From Rhizobium glycinendophyticum (GTDB lineage: Bacteria > Pseudomonadota > Alphaproteobacteria > Rhizobiales > Rhizobiaceae), in the NCBI RefSeq assembly GCF_006443685.1, contig NZ_VFYP01000007.1, forward strand, positions 1 to 64,000: a stretch of 64,000 nucleotides of DNA, in the 5' to 3' direction. Below are positions 9,774 through 18,500 of the stretch, one piece after another. Under the pieces are notes generated by a model. It made no database searches. It was not told the DNA's origin and was given only the letters and a program-made list of their open reading frames with translations. Numbering within the stretch: the stretch's first letter is position 1; each line of letters starts with the position of its first letter. The position numbers and the translations under genes are program-made.

Positions 9774-9816
9774 ATTCCGCACGCCCTCGGCCTGAGGCCC
9801 CGAGAACCTGCGGAAT
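9774..9816 (+). promoter_or_regulatory. hairpin leader directly upstream of recombinase 1
   Basis: Arms ATTCCGCA (9774-9781) and TGCGGAAT (9809-9816) enclose an inner stem CTCGG (9786-9790) and CCGAG (9800-9804). The ATG at 9822 follows the outer stem by five bases. An equivalent CTCGGC/GCCGAG stem precedes recombinase 2 at almost the same distance from its ATG. It could be a recombinase binding or crossover site, or an RNA structure that controls translation. Confidence 0.55.
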
Positions 9817-9821
9817 GACAC

Positions 9822-12182
9822 ATGCCAAACAAAGACCTTTCCAAACTCCATTTTCAGAAGAAGATTTCGACCTACTGCGATGTCCGTATTGCGCCCGTCG
9901 CGCCGGATTGGGTCGTAGAGAACATACGGCCGTACCTTCTGGGTTTGATCACCTTTAAAAAGACGCCTGCGCTTGCGAGCAACCGGTATGACTGGCGGCA
10001 GATCGCACACGATTGTGGGATCAATGAAGCGCTGACCATAACGTTGAGGAAACAACTGCGACCAGCGCTGGATGCAATCATGCGCTGGCTGAATGAGCCG
10101 CCTGTAGAAGACGACGCGCCGAAAGGCAAAATTCTGCGAGCAGCACCGAAATCCGGTGCCACGGGACAGTTTACCCCCTCCCCGACGAACCAGCATCACG
10201 AAGTCGAAGAGGTCGAGAGCTCGCCCTCACCTGGCCGCCCGGGCCCCAAGCCGAAACCAGTTTCTGACAAACCAGAACCATTATTCGAGGCCAACGAAGA
10301 CCCTAGCTCATTCGCCGACGCACTCGCCTATCAAATGCGCCGCTTTGGCGAGAGTTACTGGCAACTCCACCGGGCAGTCGTTCGCATAGACGAAACCTTT
10401 GATGCGAGGACCTTGCTGTCGTGGATTGAGGGCCAGCGTGTGCCTCGCTCGGTGGCAAGCTTCGATATCCTTTGCCGGATCGAGCGCAGATATGGCTTGG
10501 AGCGAGGCTACTTCAAAGCGAAACTGCCACATCAGTCCAGATCGCTATATGGCCACGATCTGGAAGACATCAGCCCGGCGGAGCGGCGCCGGCTAGCCTG
10601 GCATCTTCCCGACGACTTCGGCAGCCTGCCTTTTTCAAAGCGCGAAGAGATCCTAGAATGGGTCCGGCGCGTCATCATCTCGGGGTCGACGGATTACAGA
10701 CGGTTCCAGGCGGCAGCGACGAAGCAGCGCTACGCAATCCGGTTCCCTGGGATCACATACGGCGGGAGTGCACTCACTCCTCGACTAGCGGCTTCTAGCT
10801 GGCTGCGAGATGAGGACGAAAAAGGGCCTACGACCGAGGCGCTGGAGGATCCAGATCTGCTCTCCGGTGTCGTTGATGCACCCCCTCGGCTTGCGATGGA
10901 AATGGCAGACCTCATCCGCTTCAAGACGTCGACACTGACCGAGATAGGCTACCGCAGGAATGGCGTCTGGAATGAGGAGACAGCCAGCCAGAAGATCGAA
11001 CATCTTGGTCTGATGTTTGGGGCACTTGCGGCATCCCCGAACGGAGTTGTCAAAGGTCGAGGCGTGCAGCTCAGCCAACTCACCTTCGGTCTCCTGATCT
11101 TCCCGGGCGTGTGGGACTGGTATTTGCAATGGCGGGAGCGCCGTCGCGGCTTCTTCACCAAATGGGAGGAAGACATGCTAATGGTGGCTATGGCCCTCAC
11201 TCGCGCTGAAGTCGGCTGGATCCGCCAACATCCCGAACTGTTGCGCAACGTGAAGCCGATCGAAGGACTGATCACGACAGACGAGATTGCGGCTGCTCGT
11301 CGAGATTGGCACGGTGCGTGCGAGGACTTCCATCGCCATGCAGCCAATCGATCAAAAGAAATCCAGCGGGTGATGCGGGTCCACCGCGATCCATTCGAGC
11401 CAATTATGTGCGTACTGGAGGCAGATAGCCCGCTCGCTGAATATCGCAAGATAACCGAGGAGATCTTGAAGCGGATGCCCGATGAGCATCGTTACCCGCG
11501 GGCAGCCGCGGAGGCAGTCCGTTCGTTTCTGATGCTAAGGCTTGGCTTGCATCTCGGCCTCAGGCAGAAAAACCTTCGGCAATTGCTGGTCTGCCCGCGC
11601 GGGCAAGTCCCGACCGCAGAACGCCGGCTCGAAGACATGAAGCGCGGCGAACTGCGTTGGAACGAACGGGAGCGTGGATGGGAGGTCTTCATCCCGTCCA
11701 ACGCGTTCAAGAACTCGGGCTCATCTTTTTTCGGGCAGAAGCCGTTTCGTCTGGTGCTGCCGGATCTTCTTGATCTCTACACCTATCTCAATGCCTATAT
11801 CGAGCGGCATCGGAAGGTGCTTCTGGGTCGCGCGCATGATCCGGGAACGCTTTTCGTCAAAACCGTCAAAACGACCAGTATCGATGCGGCGTATAATCAG
11901 ACAACATTCTACGAGGCTTGGCGGTTGGCGATTCAGCGCTACGGCATATACAATCCGTATACCGGCCGCGGCGCAATTAAGGGTCTGCTACCGCATGGCC
12001 CCCACAATGTCCGAGACGTGCTCGCCACACACATCCTAAAGCAGACCGGATCCTATGAGCAGGCAAGTTATGCCATCCAGGACACGCCTGACGTCGTGCA
12101 GCAGCACTACGGGCGCTTTCTGCCGCAGGACAAAGCAGCATTGGCGGCGCGGATCCTCAATCAGGTATGGGAGGCGGCGTAG
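9822..12182 (+). CDS. large tyrosine-recombinase-like protein 1
   Basis: This 786-residue protein has a C-terminal tyrosine-recombinase catalytic fold: Arg581 in LHLGLRQKNLRQL, H728-x-x-R731 in LPHGPHNVRD, and Tyr763 in QQHYGRF. The second catalytic His/Trp position aligns with Asp754 (IQDTPD instead of LGHSS), which is unusual. Residues about 190-235 (TLLSWIEGQRVPR, then SFDILCRIERRYGL) look like a Cro/XRE-type helix-turn-helix. Residues about 100-150 are a proline-rich linker. It is about twice the length of ordinary phage integrases. A paralog lies at 32421-34769. Function as a site-specific recombinase is inferred from fold; targets are unknown. Confidence 0.8.
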   Translation: MPNKDLSKLHFQKKISTYCDVRIAPVAPDWVVENIRPYLLGLITFKKTPALASNRYDWRQIAHDCGINEALTITLRKQLRPALDAIMRWLNEPPVEDDAPKGKILRAAPKSGATGQFTPSPTNQHHEVEEVESSPSPGRPGPKPKPVSDKPEPLFEANEDPSSFADALAYQMRRFGESYWQLHRAVVRIDETFDARTLLSWIEGQRVPRSVASFDILCRIERRYGLERGYFKAKLPHQSRSLYGHDLEDISPAERRRLAWHLPDDFGSLPFSKREEILEWVRRVIISGSTDYRRFQAAATKQRYAIRFPGITYGGSALTPRLAASSWLRDEDEKGPTTEALEDPDLLSGVVDAPPRLAMEMADLIRFKTSTLTEIGYRRNGVWNEETASQKIEHLGLMFGALAASPNGVVKGRGVQLSQLTFGLLIFPGVWDWYLQWRERRRGFFTKWEEDMLMVAMALTRAEVGWIRQHPELLRNVKPIEGLITTDEIAAARRDWHGACEDFHRHAANRSKEIQRVMRVHRDPFEPIMCVLEADSPLAEYRKITEEILKRMPDEHRYPRAAAEAVRSFLMLRLGLHLGLRQKNLRQLLVCPRGQVPTAERRLEDMKRGELRWNERERGWEVFIPSNAFKNSGSSFFGQKPFRLVLPDLLDLYTYLNAYIERHRKVLLGRAHDPGTLFVKTVKTTSIDAAYNQTTFYEAWRLAIQRYGIYNPYTGRGAIKGLLPHGPHNVRDVLATHILKQTGSYEQASYAIQDTPDVVQQHYGRFLPQDKAALAARILNQVWEAA

Positions 12183-12266
12183 TGTGGCGGACGCGTCGCT
12201 CGGCCCCCTCGAGGCATTTGCGCAAAATGTCCACGTCCGTCTAGGGCACTGCCTGTCGTCTCCGCG

Positions 12267-12287
12267 TTGAAGGGATCTGAACCACCG
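12267..12287. repeat. tRNA-end-like 21-bp repeat, copy 2, with anticodon-arm-like flank
   Basis: This copy lies 84 bases after the recombinase 1 stop. It matches copy 3 at 18 of 21 positions and copy 1 at 16 of 21. The continuation to about 12312 (CCCCCGATTTAGTCCGCT) resembles the variable and anticodon regions of a minus-strand tRNA. The T-stem is mispaired and no D-arm is found, so it is a relic rather than a gene. It marks the right edge of module 1. Confidence 0.45.
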
Positions 12288-12375
12288 ACCCCCGATTTAG
12301 TCCGCTAAGCGATTGAAAACCCGATTGCTTAAAGCAAGAAAAGCGTGGGCTGCAGCGTAACGTTGAATAATAAAA

Positions 12376-13635
12376 CTAAATCCGAATGAAGATGGCGCGA
12401 AAGTCGTTGACGTTGGTCAGCGTTGGCCCGGTGACGACCTGGGCGTCCATAGCTGCGAAAAAGGAATGGGCGTCGTTCCGCTCAAGCGCCGGACGTGGAT
12501 CGCGACCGCGGTCCACCGCATCCTTAAGGACGTTCGGACCAATGACGGCGCCGGCCACCTCGGCCGCGCCATCGACGCCGTCTGTATCACAGGCCAACGC
12601 ATGAATGCCTTCGGCCCCGTCCAGCGCCAGAGCAAGAGCAAGGCAGAACTCCGCATTGGGTCCGCCGATGCCATCACCGCGCCGGGTGACCGTGAGTTCC
12701 CCGCCTGAGAGCAGGAGGATTGGGGAATCGCCAGGCTTCATTACTGACTGCAAGGCCAGCGCTTCTTTCGCCTGTGCTGCAGCCACCTCCCGCGCCTCGC
12801 CTTCCAGCGCATCTCCCAGCAGGCGCACGTCGCAACCGGCCTCCGTCGCGAGGGCTGCAGCCGCCTCCAGCGACTGGCGCGGCGCGGCATAGATGACGTT
12901 TCGGGTGCGGGCCAGGCGAGGATCGTCGGGCTGCACGACACCTGAGCCACGGGAGAGCGCCTCGCGGACGGACTGGGGCACAGCAACTTTCCATCGGTCG
13001 ATCACGGCAAGAGCATCGTCCGGTGTCGAGGGATCGCCGACCGTCGGGCCGGAACCGATAAATGCAGGATCGTCTCCGGGCACATCCGAAATGATCAGCG
13101 CAAGCAGATGCGCTGGCCAGGCTGCCGCGGCCAGTTGCCCGCCCTTCACCTTGCTCAGATGTTTGCGCACCGTGTTCATCCGGTCGATCGGCGCACCGGA
13201 GGCAAGAAGCGCCTGATTGACCGCCTGTTTTTCGGCGAGTGAGACTCCGAGCACCGGCTGGACCAGCAACGCGGAAGCGCCGCCTGATATCAGAGCGAGA
13301 ACAAAATCGCCTTCCCCTGCGCTCTCGGCCAATGCGAGCATCCGGGCGGTGGCTGCGAGGCCCGCCTCATCCGGCACCGGGTGGGCGGCCTCGACAATCT
13401 CGATTCCCTGACAGGACCGAGCATAGCCATAGCGCGTGATGACGAGGCCCTCGCAGGGGCCCCAGGCCGCCTCGACGGCTTCGGCCATGCGCGCGCTCGC
13501 CTTGCCAGCGCCGATCACGATCACGCGTCCCTTCGGCTTCTCCGGCAGGTAATCTTTCAGCGAACGCATGGGATCGGCGACTTCGACGGCCCGATCGAAC
13601 AGGCGTCGAAGGAAGAGGTCGGGTCGATGGATCAT
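12376..13635 (-). CDS. glycerate 2-kinase (MOFRL family)
   Basis: This 419-residue protein of the GckA/TtuD class phosphorylates glycerate to 2-phosphoglycerate in the cytoplasm. Such proteins are often mislabelled hydroxypyruvate reductase. An N-terminal Rossmann-like domain has VIVIGAGKASARMAEAVE and LALISGGASALL. The C-terminal MOFRL domain has LLLSGGELTVT and ends TGPTLTNVNDFRAIFI. The start chosen is the ATG at 13635 (MIHRPDLFLRRLF), which overlaps the LacI stop by 4 bp. A longer frame upstream is not protein-like. As the last gene of the operon it implies that glycerate is one product of the pathway. Confidence 0.88.
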   Translation of the reverse strand: MIHRPDLFLRRLFDRAVEVADPMRSLKDYLPEKPKGRVIVIGAGKASARMAEAVEAAWGPCEGLVITRYGYARSCQGIEIVEAAHPVPDEAGLAATARMLALAESAGEGDFVLALISGGASALLVQPVLGVSLAEKQAVNQALLASGAPIDRMNTVRKHLSKVKGGQLAAAAWPAHLLALIISDVPGDDPAFIGSGPTVGDPSTPDDALAVIDRWKVAVPQSVREALSRGSGVVQPDDPRLARTRNVIYAAPRQSLEAAAALATEAGCDVRLLGDALEGEAREVAAAQAKEALALQSVMKPGDSPILLLSGGELTVTRRGDGIGGPNAEFCLALALALDGAEGIHALACDTDGVDGAAEVAGAVIGPNVLKDAVDRGRDPRPALERNDAHSFFAAMDAQVVTGPTLTNVNDFRAIFIRI

Positions 13636-14648
13636 GGTATGTCCTTCAAGCCGCTGGTGTCGCGGATGACGAGCTCCACCGCCGTGAGCGTCTCCGGCTC
13701 GGGACGTTTGCCCTCCTCCAGCCAGGCCAGGATCGTGGCCGCGATGCTGCGGCCAAATGCGGCGATGCCGCAATGGACGGTGGAGAGCGCCGGAAAGACC
13801 TGGCTGCATTCCTCGATATCATCGAAGCCGACCATGCGGAAATCCTGCCCGACATTGCGCTTCAGCTTGGCAAAGCCCGACAGCATGCCGAGTGCAACCA
13901 GATCGTTGAAACAGATCGCGGCGTCGATCTCCGGATGGGTGCGTGTCAGTTCCTCGGCCGCCTCGCGGCCGAAGCTGCGGCTTGCCCGGCCCGAGAGCAC
14001 AAACGGCTCCATGCCGGCTTCGGTGAGCGCCTCGAAGTAGCCAGTCATGCGCTCGCGCGTGACGGCGCGGTCGGCGAGACCGCCGACAAAGGCGATGCGG
14101 CGGGGCGAAAAGGAGAGGAGATGCCGGACGGCCAAAAGGCTACCCAAGCGGTAGTCGGGGGCGGCAAAGGGGAACTGCTCGACGCGAGGATCGACCTTGC
14201 GCAGTACCTGCATGGTCGGAATACCGCCGCGCGCAATCGCATCAAATGTGCTGCATTCATCGCCATAGGTCGGGGACAGGACCAGCGCAGAAACGCCGTG
14301 CTCGATCATCGCGCCGACGACCTGGGCCTGGACGGCCGGGTCTTCGTCAGTGTTGGCAACGACCGTGGCATAGCCTCGCGCGGACAGGGCCATCTGCAGC
14401 GAGGTCGCGAATTCCGTGAAGAACGGGTTGCGGAGATCGTTGATGACGAGGCCGATCAGCCCGACATTCGAAGACCGGAGGTTGGCGGCAGCGCGGTTAT
14501 AGACATAACCCACCTTGTCCATGGCCTCACGCACCAAGCGGCGCGTCTCCTCCTTGACCAGCGGACTGTTCTGCAGGACGAGGCTGACGGTGGATTTGGA
14601 AATCCCCGCCACGCGTGCCACATCGATGATCGTCGGCCGCCGCTCCAT
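13632..14648 (-). CDS. LacI-family repressor of the catabolic operon
   Basis: This 338-residue LacI/GalR regulator has an N-terminal helix-turn-helix (TIIDVARVAGISKSTVSLVL), hinge helix NRAAANLRSS near 52-61, and a periplasmic-binding-like effector domain (GLIGLVINDLRNPFFTEF onward). It is encoded inside the operon between the DUF993 gene and glycerate kinase. It is the obvious candidate to bind the two palindromes at 29165-29197 in the operon promoter. The inducer is unknown and is presumably the imported sugar or an intermediate. Confidence 0.92.
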   Translation of the reverse strand: MERRPTIIDVARVAGISKSTVSLVLQNSPLVKEETRRLVREAMDKVGYVYNRAAANLRSSNVGLIGLVINDLRNPFFTEFATSLQMALSARGYATVVANTDEDPAVQAQVVGAMIEHGVSALVLSPTYGDECSTFDAIARGGIPTMQVLRKVDPRVEQFPFAAPDYRLGSLLAVRHLLSFSPRRIAFVGGLADRAVTRERMTGYFEALTEAGMEPFVLSGRASRSFGREAAEELTRTHPEIDAAICFNDLVALGMLSGFAKLKRNVGQDFRMVGFDDIEECSQVFPALSTVHCGIAAFGRSIAATILAWLEEGKRPEPETLTAVELVIRDTSGLKDIP

Positions 14649-14653
14649 GCCCG

Positions 14654-15817
14654 TCAGTAGACTCCGTTCAACTCAGCCAAGACCCGCATCCTTCTCACGG
14701 CAAGCTCCGGATCGGCAAGCAGATTTGCCTGATCGGCCAGGCGGAAAACCTCCGCGTAGTGGACGACATCGCGGCTCGACTGGAAGCCCGCCGGCATGAT
14801 GAAATGCCGCTGGTGGCCATTCAGCCAAGCGAGAAAGGCAATACCAGCCTTGTAGAAGCGGGTCGGGGCGCGGAAGATTTCGCGGCTGAGCGGTACGGTC
14901 GGTTTCAGCAGGCGGTGATAGGTTTCAAGATCGCCGGCAGCCAGCGCGTCAAGCGCCTGCGAGGCCGCCGGTGCGATGGCGGCGAAGATGCCGAGCAGCG
15001 CATGGGAATAATGTTTGCTGTCGCCGGCGACCAGGTCGGCATAGTTGAAGTCGTCGCCGGTGTAGAGCCGCACACCCTCCGGCAGGCGGGCGCGAAACGC
15101 CTCTTCATGCGCCTGATCGAGCAGCGAAATCTTGATGCCGTCGACCTTGCCGGGGTTCTCGCCGATCAGGTCGAGCACGAAGTCGCTTGCGAAGGCGACG
15201 TCCTCGCTGCCCCAATAGCCCTTCAACGCCGGATCGAACATGTCGCCCAGCCAGTGCAGGATGACGGGTTCGCGCGCGCCGTCGATCAGCCGGCGGTAGA
15301 CGGAGCGGTAGACATCCGGCCCGGCTCCCATGGCGGGGAAGGCGCGCGAGGCCATCAGGATCAACTGACCGCCGGCGGCCTCGATCGCTTCCGCCTGCGT
15401 CTGATAGGCGGCTGCAATTTTGTCCGCGGTGGTGAGGTCGGCGAGCGTCAGATGATCAGTCCCGGCCCCACAGGCGACGCGCGGCTTCATCGGATGCGCC
15501 TTAGCGGCCACCATCGTCCGCTGGATCAGTTCCAGCGCCGTCGGCCAATCGACCCCCATGCCGCGTTGGGCCGTGTCCATGGCTTCGGCGAGACCGAGGC
15601 CCTGATCCCAGAGCGAGGTGCGGAAGGCAAGCGTGCCATCCCAGTCGACCGCCGGTCGCGTGTCCCAGGGATTACGTTCGCTGAGAGGATCGGAGACGAC
15701 ATGGGCAGCGGCAAAGGCTGTGCGGGTGAGCGGATGCATAGGCGCGCGTGGTGTCAGCGGCGTTCCGGTGAGGTGATAGTCTTCGATGCGGCCATCGGCG
15801 GTGGGCAAGGCAATCAT
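14654..15817 (-). CDS. DUF993 dihydrodipicolinate-synthase-family protein
   Basis: This 387-residue protein is recognised as the DUF993 branch of the DHDPS/NAL TIM-barrel class. Visible features include WDGTLAFRTSLWDQGLGLAE, ADKIAAAYQTQAEAIEAAGG, LILMASRAFPAMGAGPDVY, VDGIKISLLD (the family's Schiff-base Lys region, with Lys in GIKIS) and LYTGDDFNYADLVAGD. DHDPS-fold enzymes catalyse aldol cleavage or condensation through a lysine imine. No substrate is established for this branch, so a retro-aldol step is only inferred. The gene overlaps the Dabb gene upstream by 4 bp and stops 5 bp before LacI. Confidence 0.8.
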   Translation of the reverse strand: MIALPTADGRIEDYHLTGTPLTPRAPMHPLTRTAFAAAHVVSDPLSERNPWDTRPAVDWDGTLAFRTSLWDQGLGLAEAMDTAQRGMGVDWPTALELIQRTMVAAKAHPMKPRVACGAGTDHLTLADLTTADKIAAAYQTQAEAIEAAGGQLILMASRAFPAMGAGPDVYRSVYRRLIDGAREPVILHWLGDMFDPALKGYWGSEDVAFASDFVLDLIGENPGKVDGIKISLLDQAHEEAFRARLPEGVRLYTGDDFNYADLVAGDSKHYSHALLGIFAAIAPAASQALDALAAGDLETYHRLLKPTVPLSREIFRAPTRFYKAGIAFLAWLNGHQRHFIMPAGFQSSRDVVHYAEVFRLADQANLLADPELAVRRMRVLAELNGVY

Positions 15818-16143
15818 GTAGGAGATCCCTGAGTTTGAACGGCGAGGTCGAAGACGAGGATGCCGTCGAGACCACCCTCGGCATGGACAACCAGACGAGC
15901 ACCGAAGCGCTTGTGGTCCGGATGGACCTGGTAGGCTTCGAGGGCTGCCCAGTCGGTGAAATCGGCGACGAAGCCGTGCAGATAGCCGCGTTCGATGCGC
16001 TCCGGGCTTTCGCTGCGGCCCGATGTGATCGACAGCAGCCCCGTCACCTTGCCTTCGATCTGATGCAACTCGGCGAAGAGGTCTTCGATGACGGCAGGCG
16101 AGACCGTCGGCTGGAAACGGATGAGCACGATGTGGCGGATCAT
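15814..16143 (-). CDS. Dabb (stress-responsive A/B barrel) domain protein
   Basis: This 109-residue dimeric alpha/beta-barrel protein begins MIRHIVLIRFQP and carries GYLHGFVADFTDWAALEAYQ and HPDHKRFGARL, the usual Dabb pattern. Family members are small proteins of mixed role, some being cyclases or catabolic enzymes. It is joined by 4-bp overlaps to the GMC oxidoreductase before it and the DUF993 gene after it. A catalytic role in the same pathway is likely but not shown by sequence. Confidence 0.85.
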   Translation of the reverse strand: MIRHIVLIRFQPTVSPAVIEDLFAELHQIEGKVTGLLSITSGRSESPERIERGYLHGFVADFTDWAALEAYQVHPDHKRFGARLVVHAEGGLDGILVFDLAVQTQGSPT

Positions 16144-17732
16144 TGCGACACTCCGTGATCGGCCTTGATCATGTCAGCTGCCTTTTCGGCGATCATGATG
16201 GTCGGTGCATTGGTGTTGGACGAGACTACGGTTGGCATGATCGAGGCGTCGATGACGCGCAGGCCTTCGATACCGTTGAAGCGCAGACGCGGATCGACGA
16301 CGGCCTCAGGGTCCGAGCCCATGCGGCAAGTGCCGGCGGGGTGATGATCGGTCTTCGAATGGCGGCAGGCATAGTTGAAATAGTCCTGGTCGCTTTGCAC
16401 ATCCGGCCCCGGAAGGCGCTCGGCCTTTACATAAGGCTTCAAGGCATCCTGGCGCATGATGTCTCGGGCGATCTTCAGGCCACGGATCGACATTTCGCGG
16501 TCGTGTGGATCTGCCCAGTAGTTGGGGTCGATCAACGGTGCTGAGAGCGGATCGGCCGAGCCGAGCCGGACGGTGCCGCGTGACCTCGGGCGGAGATAGG
16601 CGGAATTCAGCGTGACGCCACCATTGGCCATGGCTGCCACACCGGCCTCGATGCCGGAGCCGAGGCCGAGATGGAACTGGATATCCGGCGAGCGGGCTTC
16701 CGGATCGGCATACCAGAACCCGCCCGTTTCAAAGAGGCTCGAGGCGACCGGACCACTCTTCGTCAGCAGATACTGCAGGCCGGCGAGCACCGAGAGATGC
16801 GGCTTGGCGAAGCGGTCATAGGTATGCGGCCCGCTGCATTCGGCGATGACGAAGAGATCGAGATGGTCCTGCAGATTGGAGCCGACGCCGGGCTGGTCGA
16901 AGACGATGGGAACGCCGACCGAAGCCAGATGGTCGGCAGAGCCGATGCCTGAGAGCATCAGGAGGCGCGGACTGCCGATTGCGCCCGACGAGAGCAGCAC
17001 CTCCCGTTCGGCACGCACCACGCCGTCACCGGCGAGTTCAACACCGACTGCGCGCCCGTTTTCGACCACGAGCTTCAGCACCTGCGCATCCGTGCGTATG
17101 GTGAGGTTGGGGCGTTTGCGTGCGGGGTTGAGATAGGCAATCGAGGCCGAGGAGCGGCGAACATTGCGCTGAGTCAGCTGGTAGTATCCGACACCATCCT
17201 GCGTTTCGCCCGTCATGTCGCCATTGAAGGGGATGCCGAGTTCGGCTGCCGCCTTGAAGTAGGCCTCGCAGATCGGCAGCGGCGCCGAAGGCTTGCTGAC
17301 ACCGAGCGGCCCGCCCTTGCCGTGATAGCGGTTGTCGAAGCTGTCATTGTCCTCGGCCTTGCGAAAGTAAGGCAGGACGTCCTCATAGGACCAGCCTTCG
17401 CAGCCCATCTGGCGCCAGTCGTCGTAGTCGAGCGCATTGCCACGGGTATAGATCTGCGCATTGATGCTGGAACCGCCGCCGATGACCTTTGCCTGGGTGT
17501 AGCGGATCACCATGTTGTTCATGTGCCGCTGCGGCACCGTGCTCCACCCCCAGCTGCCGATACCCTTGGTCATCTTCGCAAAACCTGCGGGCAGATGGTA
17601 GAAGGGATGCCAGTCGCGCCCGCCTGCCTCGAGCAGGAGCACGTTGAAATCGGGATTTTCCGACAGCCGGGCCGCAAGCACCGAGCCCGCCGAACCGCCA
17701 CCGACAATGATGAAATCAAAAGCTTGCCGCAT
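16140..17732 (-). CDS. GMC-family FAD oxidoreductase 1 (choline-dehydrogenase-like)
   Basis: This 530-residue flavoprotein has the N-terminal dinucleotide site FIIVGGGSAGSVLAARL and GMC signature 1 near VIGGGSSINAQIYTRGN. Signature 2 is LSSGAIGSPRLLMLSGIG, and the C-terminal active-site region is DHHPAGTCRMGSDP with the catalytic His. The family oxidises alcohols or sugars and passes electrons to quinone or oxygen. No signal peptide is seen, so it is cytoplasmic or peripheral. It is one of two unrelated-looking GMC enzymes in the operon. The substrate is unknown. Confidence 0.9.
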   Translation of the reverse strand: MRQAFDFIIVGGGSAGSVLAARLSENPDFNVLLLEAGGRDWHPFYHLPAGFAKMTKGIGSWGWSTVPQRHMNNMVIRYTQAKVIGGGSSINAQIYTRGNALDYDDWRQMGCEGWSYEDVLPYFRKAEDNDSFDNRYHGKGGPLGVSKPSAPLPICEAYFKAAAELGIPFNGDMTGETQDGVGYYQLTQRNVRRSSASIAYLNPARKRPNLTIRTDAQVLKLVVENGRAVGVELAGDGVVRAEREVLLSSGAIGSPRLLMLSGIGSADHLASVGVPIVFDQPGVGSNLQDHLDLFVIAECSGPHTYDRFAKPHLSVLAGLQYLLTKSGPVASSLFETGGFWYADPEARSPDIQFHLGLGSGIEAGVAAMANGGVTLNSAYLRPRSRGTVRLGSADPLSAPLIDPNYWADPHDREMSIRGLKIARDIMRQDALKPYVKAERLPGPDVQSDQDYFNYACRHSKTDHHPAGTCRMGSDPEAVVDPRLRFNGIEGLRVIDASIMPTVVSSNTNAPTIMIAEKAADMIKADHGVSQ

Positions 17733-17741
17733 ACAAATCTC

Positions 17742-18500
17742 CTAGAGGCGGGCCAAGGACAGGCCGCCGTCGACCGGAATGACGGCCCCATTGGCGAAGG
17801 CGAAACGTCCTTCCGCCAGCGGCACGACCACACTGCCGATATCGACCGGCTGGCCCCAACGTTGCGCCGGGACGAGCCCGCCCTCGATCCGCGCCGTGTA
17901 TTTGTCCTTCACGCCCGCCGTCATCTCCGTCTCGATGATACCGGGTCTGAGTTCAAAAACGCCGATGCCATGCGGCGCCAGGCGCAGTGCGAAGAGCTCC
18001 GCCATCATGCCGGCACCGGCCTTGGAGATGCAGTATTCCGCCCGCTCGATCGAAGCCATGCTGGCGCTCACCGAGGTCACGAAGACGATCGAACGATAGC
18101 TGTCGGACGGGGCCTTCAGCATGCGCCGCGCGACCTCCTGGGCGAGGAAAAAGGCGCCGCGCAGATTGACGCCTAGCACGAAGTCGAAGCTGTCGGGCGC
18201 GAGCTCCAGCATGTCGCCGCGCACCTTGGCGGGCACGCCGGCATTCGACACGAAGGTGGTGACTGGGCCGAGGCGTGCTTCAACCTGGTCTAGGACCAAG
18301 GCGACGTTGTCGATATCCTGAAGGTCGTGGCGGATATAGATCGCAGCATCGCCCAGTTCCGCAAGCGCTGCCTGTACCTGTGGCGCATCGTCTTCGGACC
18401 TCGACGCGAGCGCGAGCTTATAGCCGGCGCCGGCTAGCTCGCGGGCGATGCCGAGGCCGATGCCCTGCTGGCCTCCGGTGATGAGTGCGACCTTGCTCAC
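17742..18500 (-). CDS. SDR-family NAD(P)-dependent oxidoreductase
   Basis: This 252-residue classical short-chain dehydrogenase has the cofactor site ALITGGQQGIGLGIAREL, NAG in FVSNAGVPAKV, and catalytic Ser/Tyr/Lys in VTSVSASMASIERAEYCISKAG. The C-terminus is GAVIPVDGGLSLARL. The start is GTG at 18500, overlapping the stop of GMC 2 in a GTGA, which supports this start. It probably oxidises or reduces a sugar or hydroxy-acid intermediate of the operon's pathway. The exact reaction cannot be assigned. Confidence 0.9.
   Translation of the reverse strand: MSKVALITGGQQGIGLGIARELAGAGYKLALASRSEDDAPQVQAALAELGDAAIYIRHDLQDIDNVALVLDQVEARLGPVTTFVSNAGVPAKVRGDMLELAPDSFDFVLGVNLRGAFFLAQEVARRMLKAPSDSYRSIVFVTSVSASMASIERAEYCISKAGAGMMAELFALRLAPHGIGVFELRPGIIETEMTAGVKDKYTARIEGGLVPAQRWGQPVDIGSVVVPLAEGRFAFANGAVIPVDGGLSLARL

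Noticed and set aside
12260..12345. possible intact minus-strand tRNA gene
   Set aside because: T-arm and anticodon-like segments are visible, but the T-stem is mispaired, the D-arm is missing and no acceptor stem forms. It is treated as a relic.
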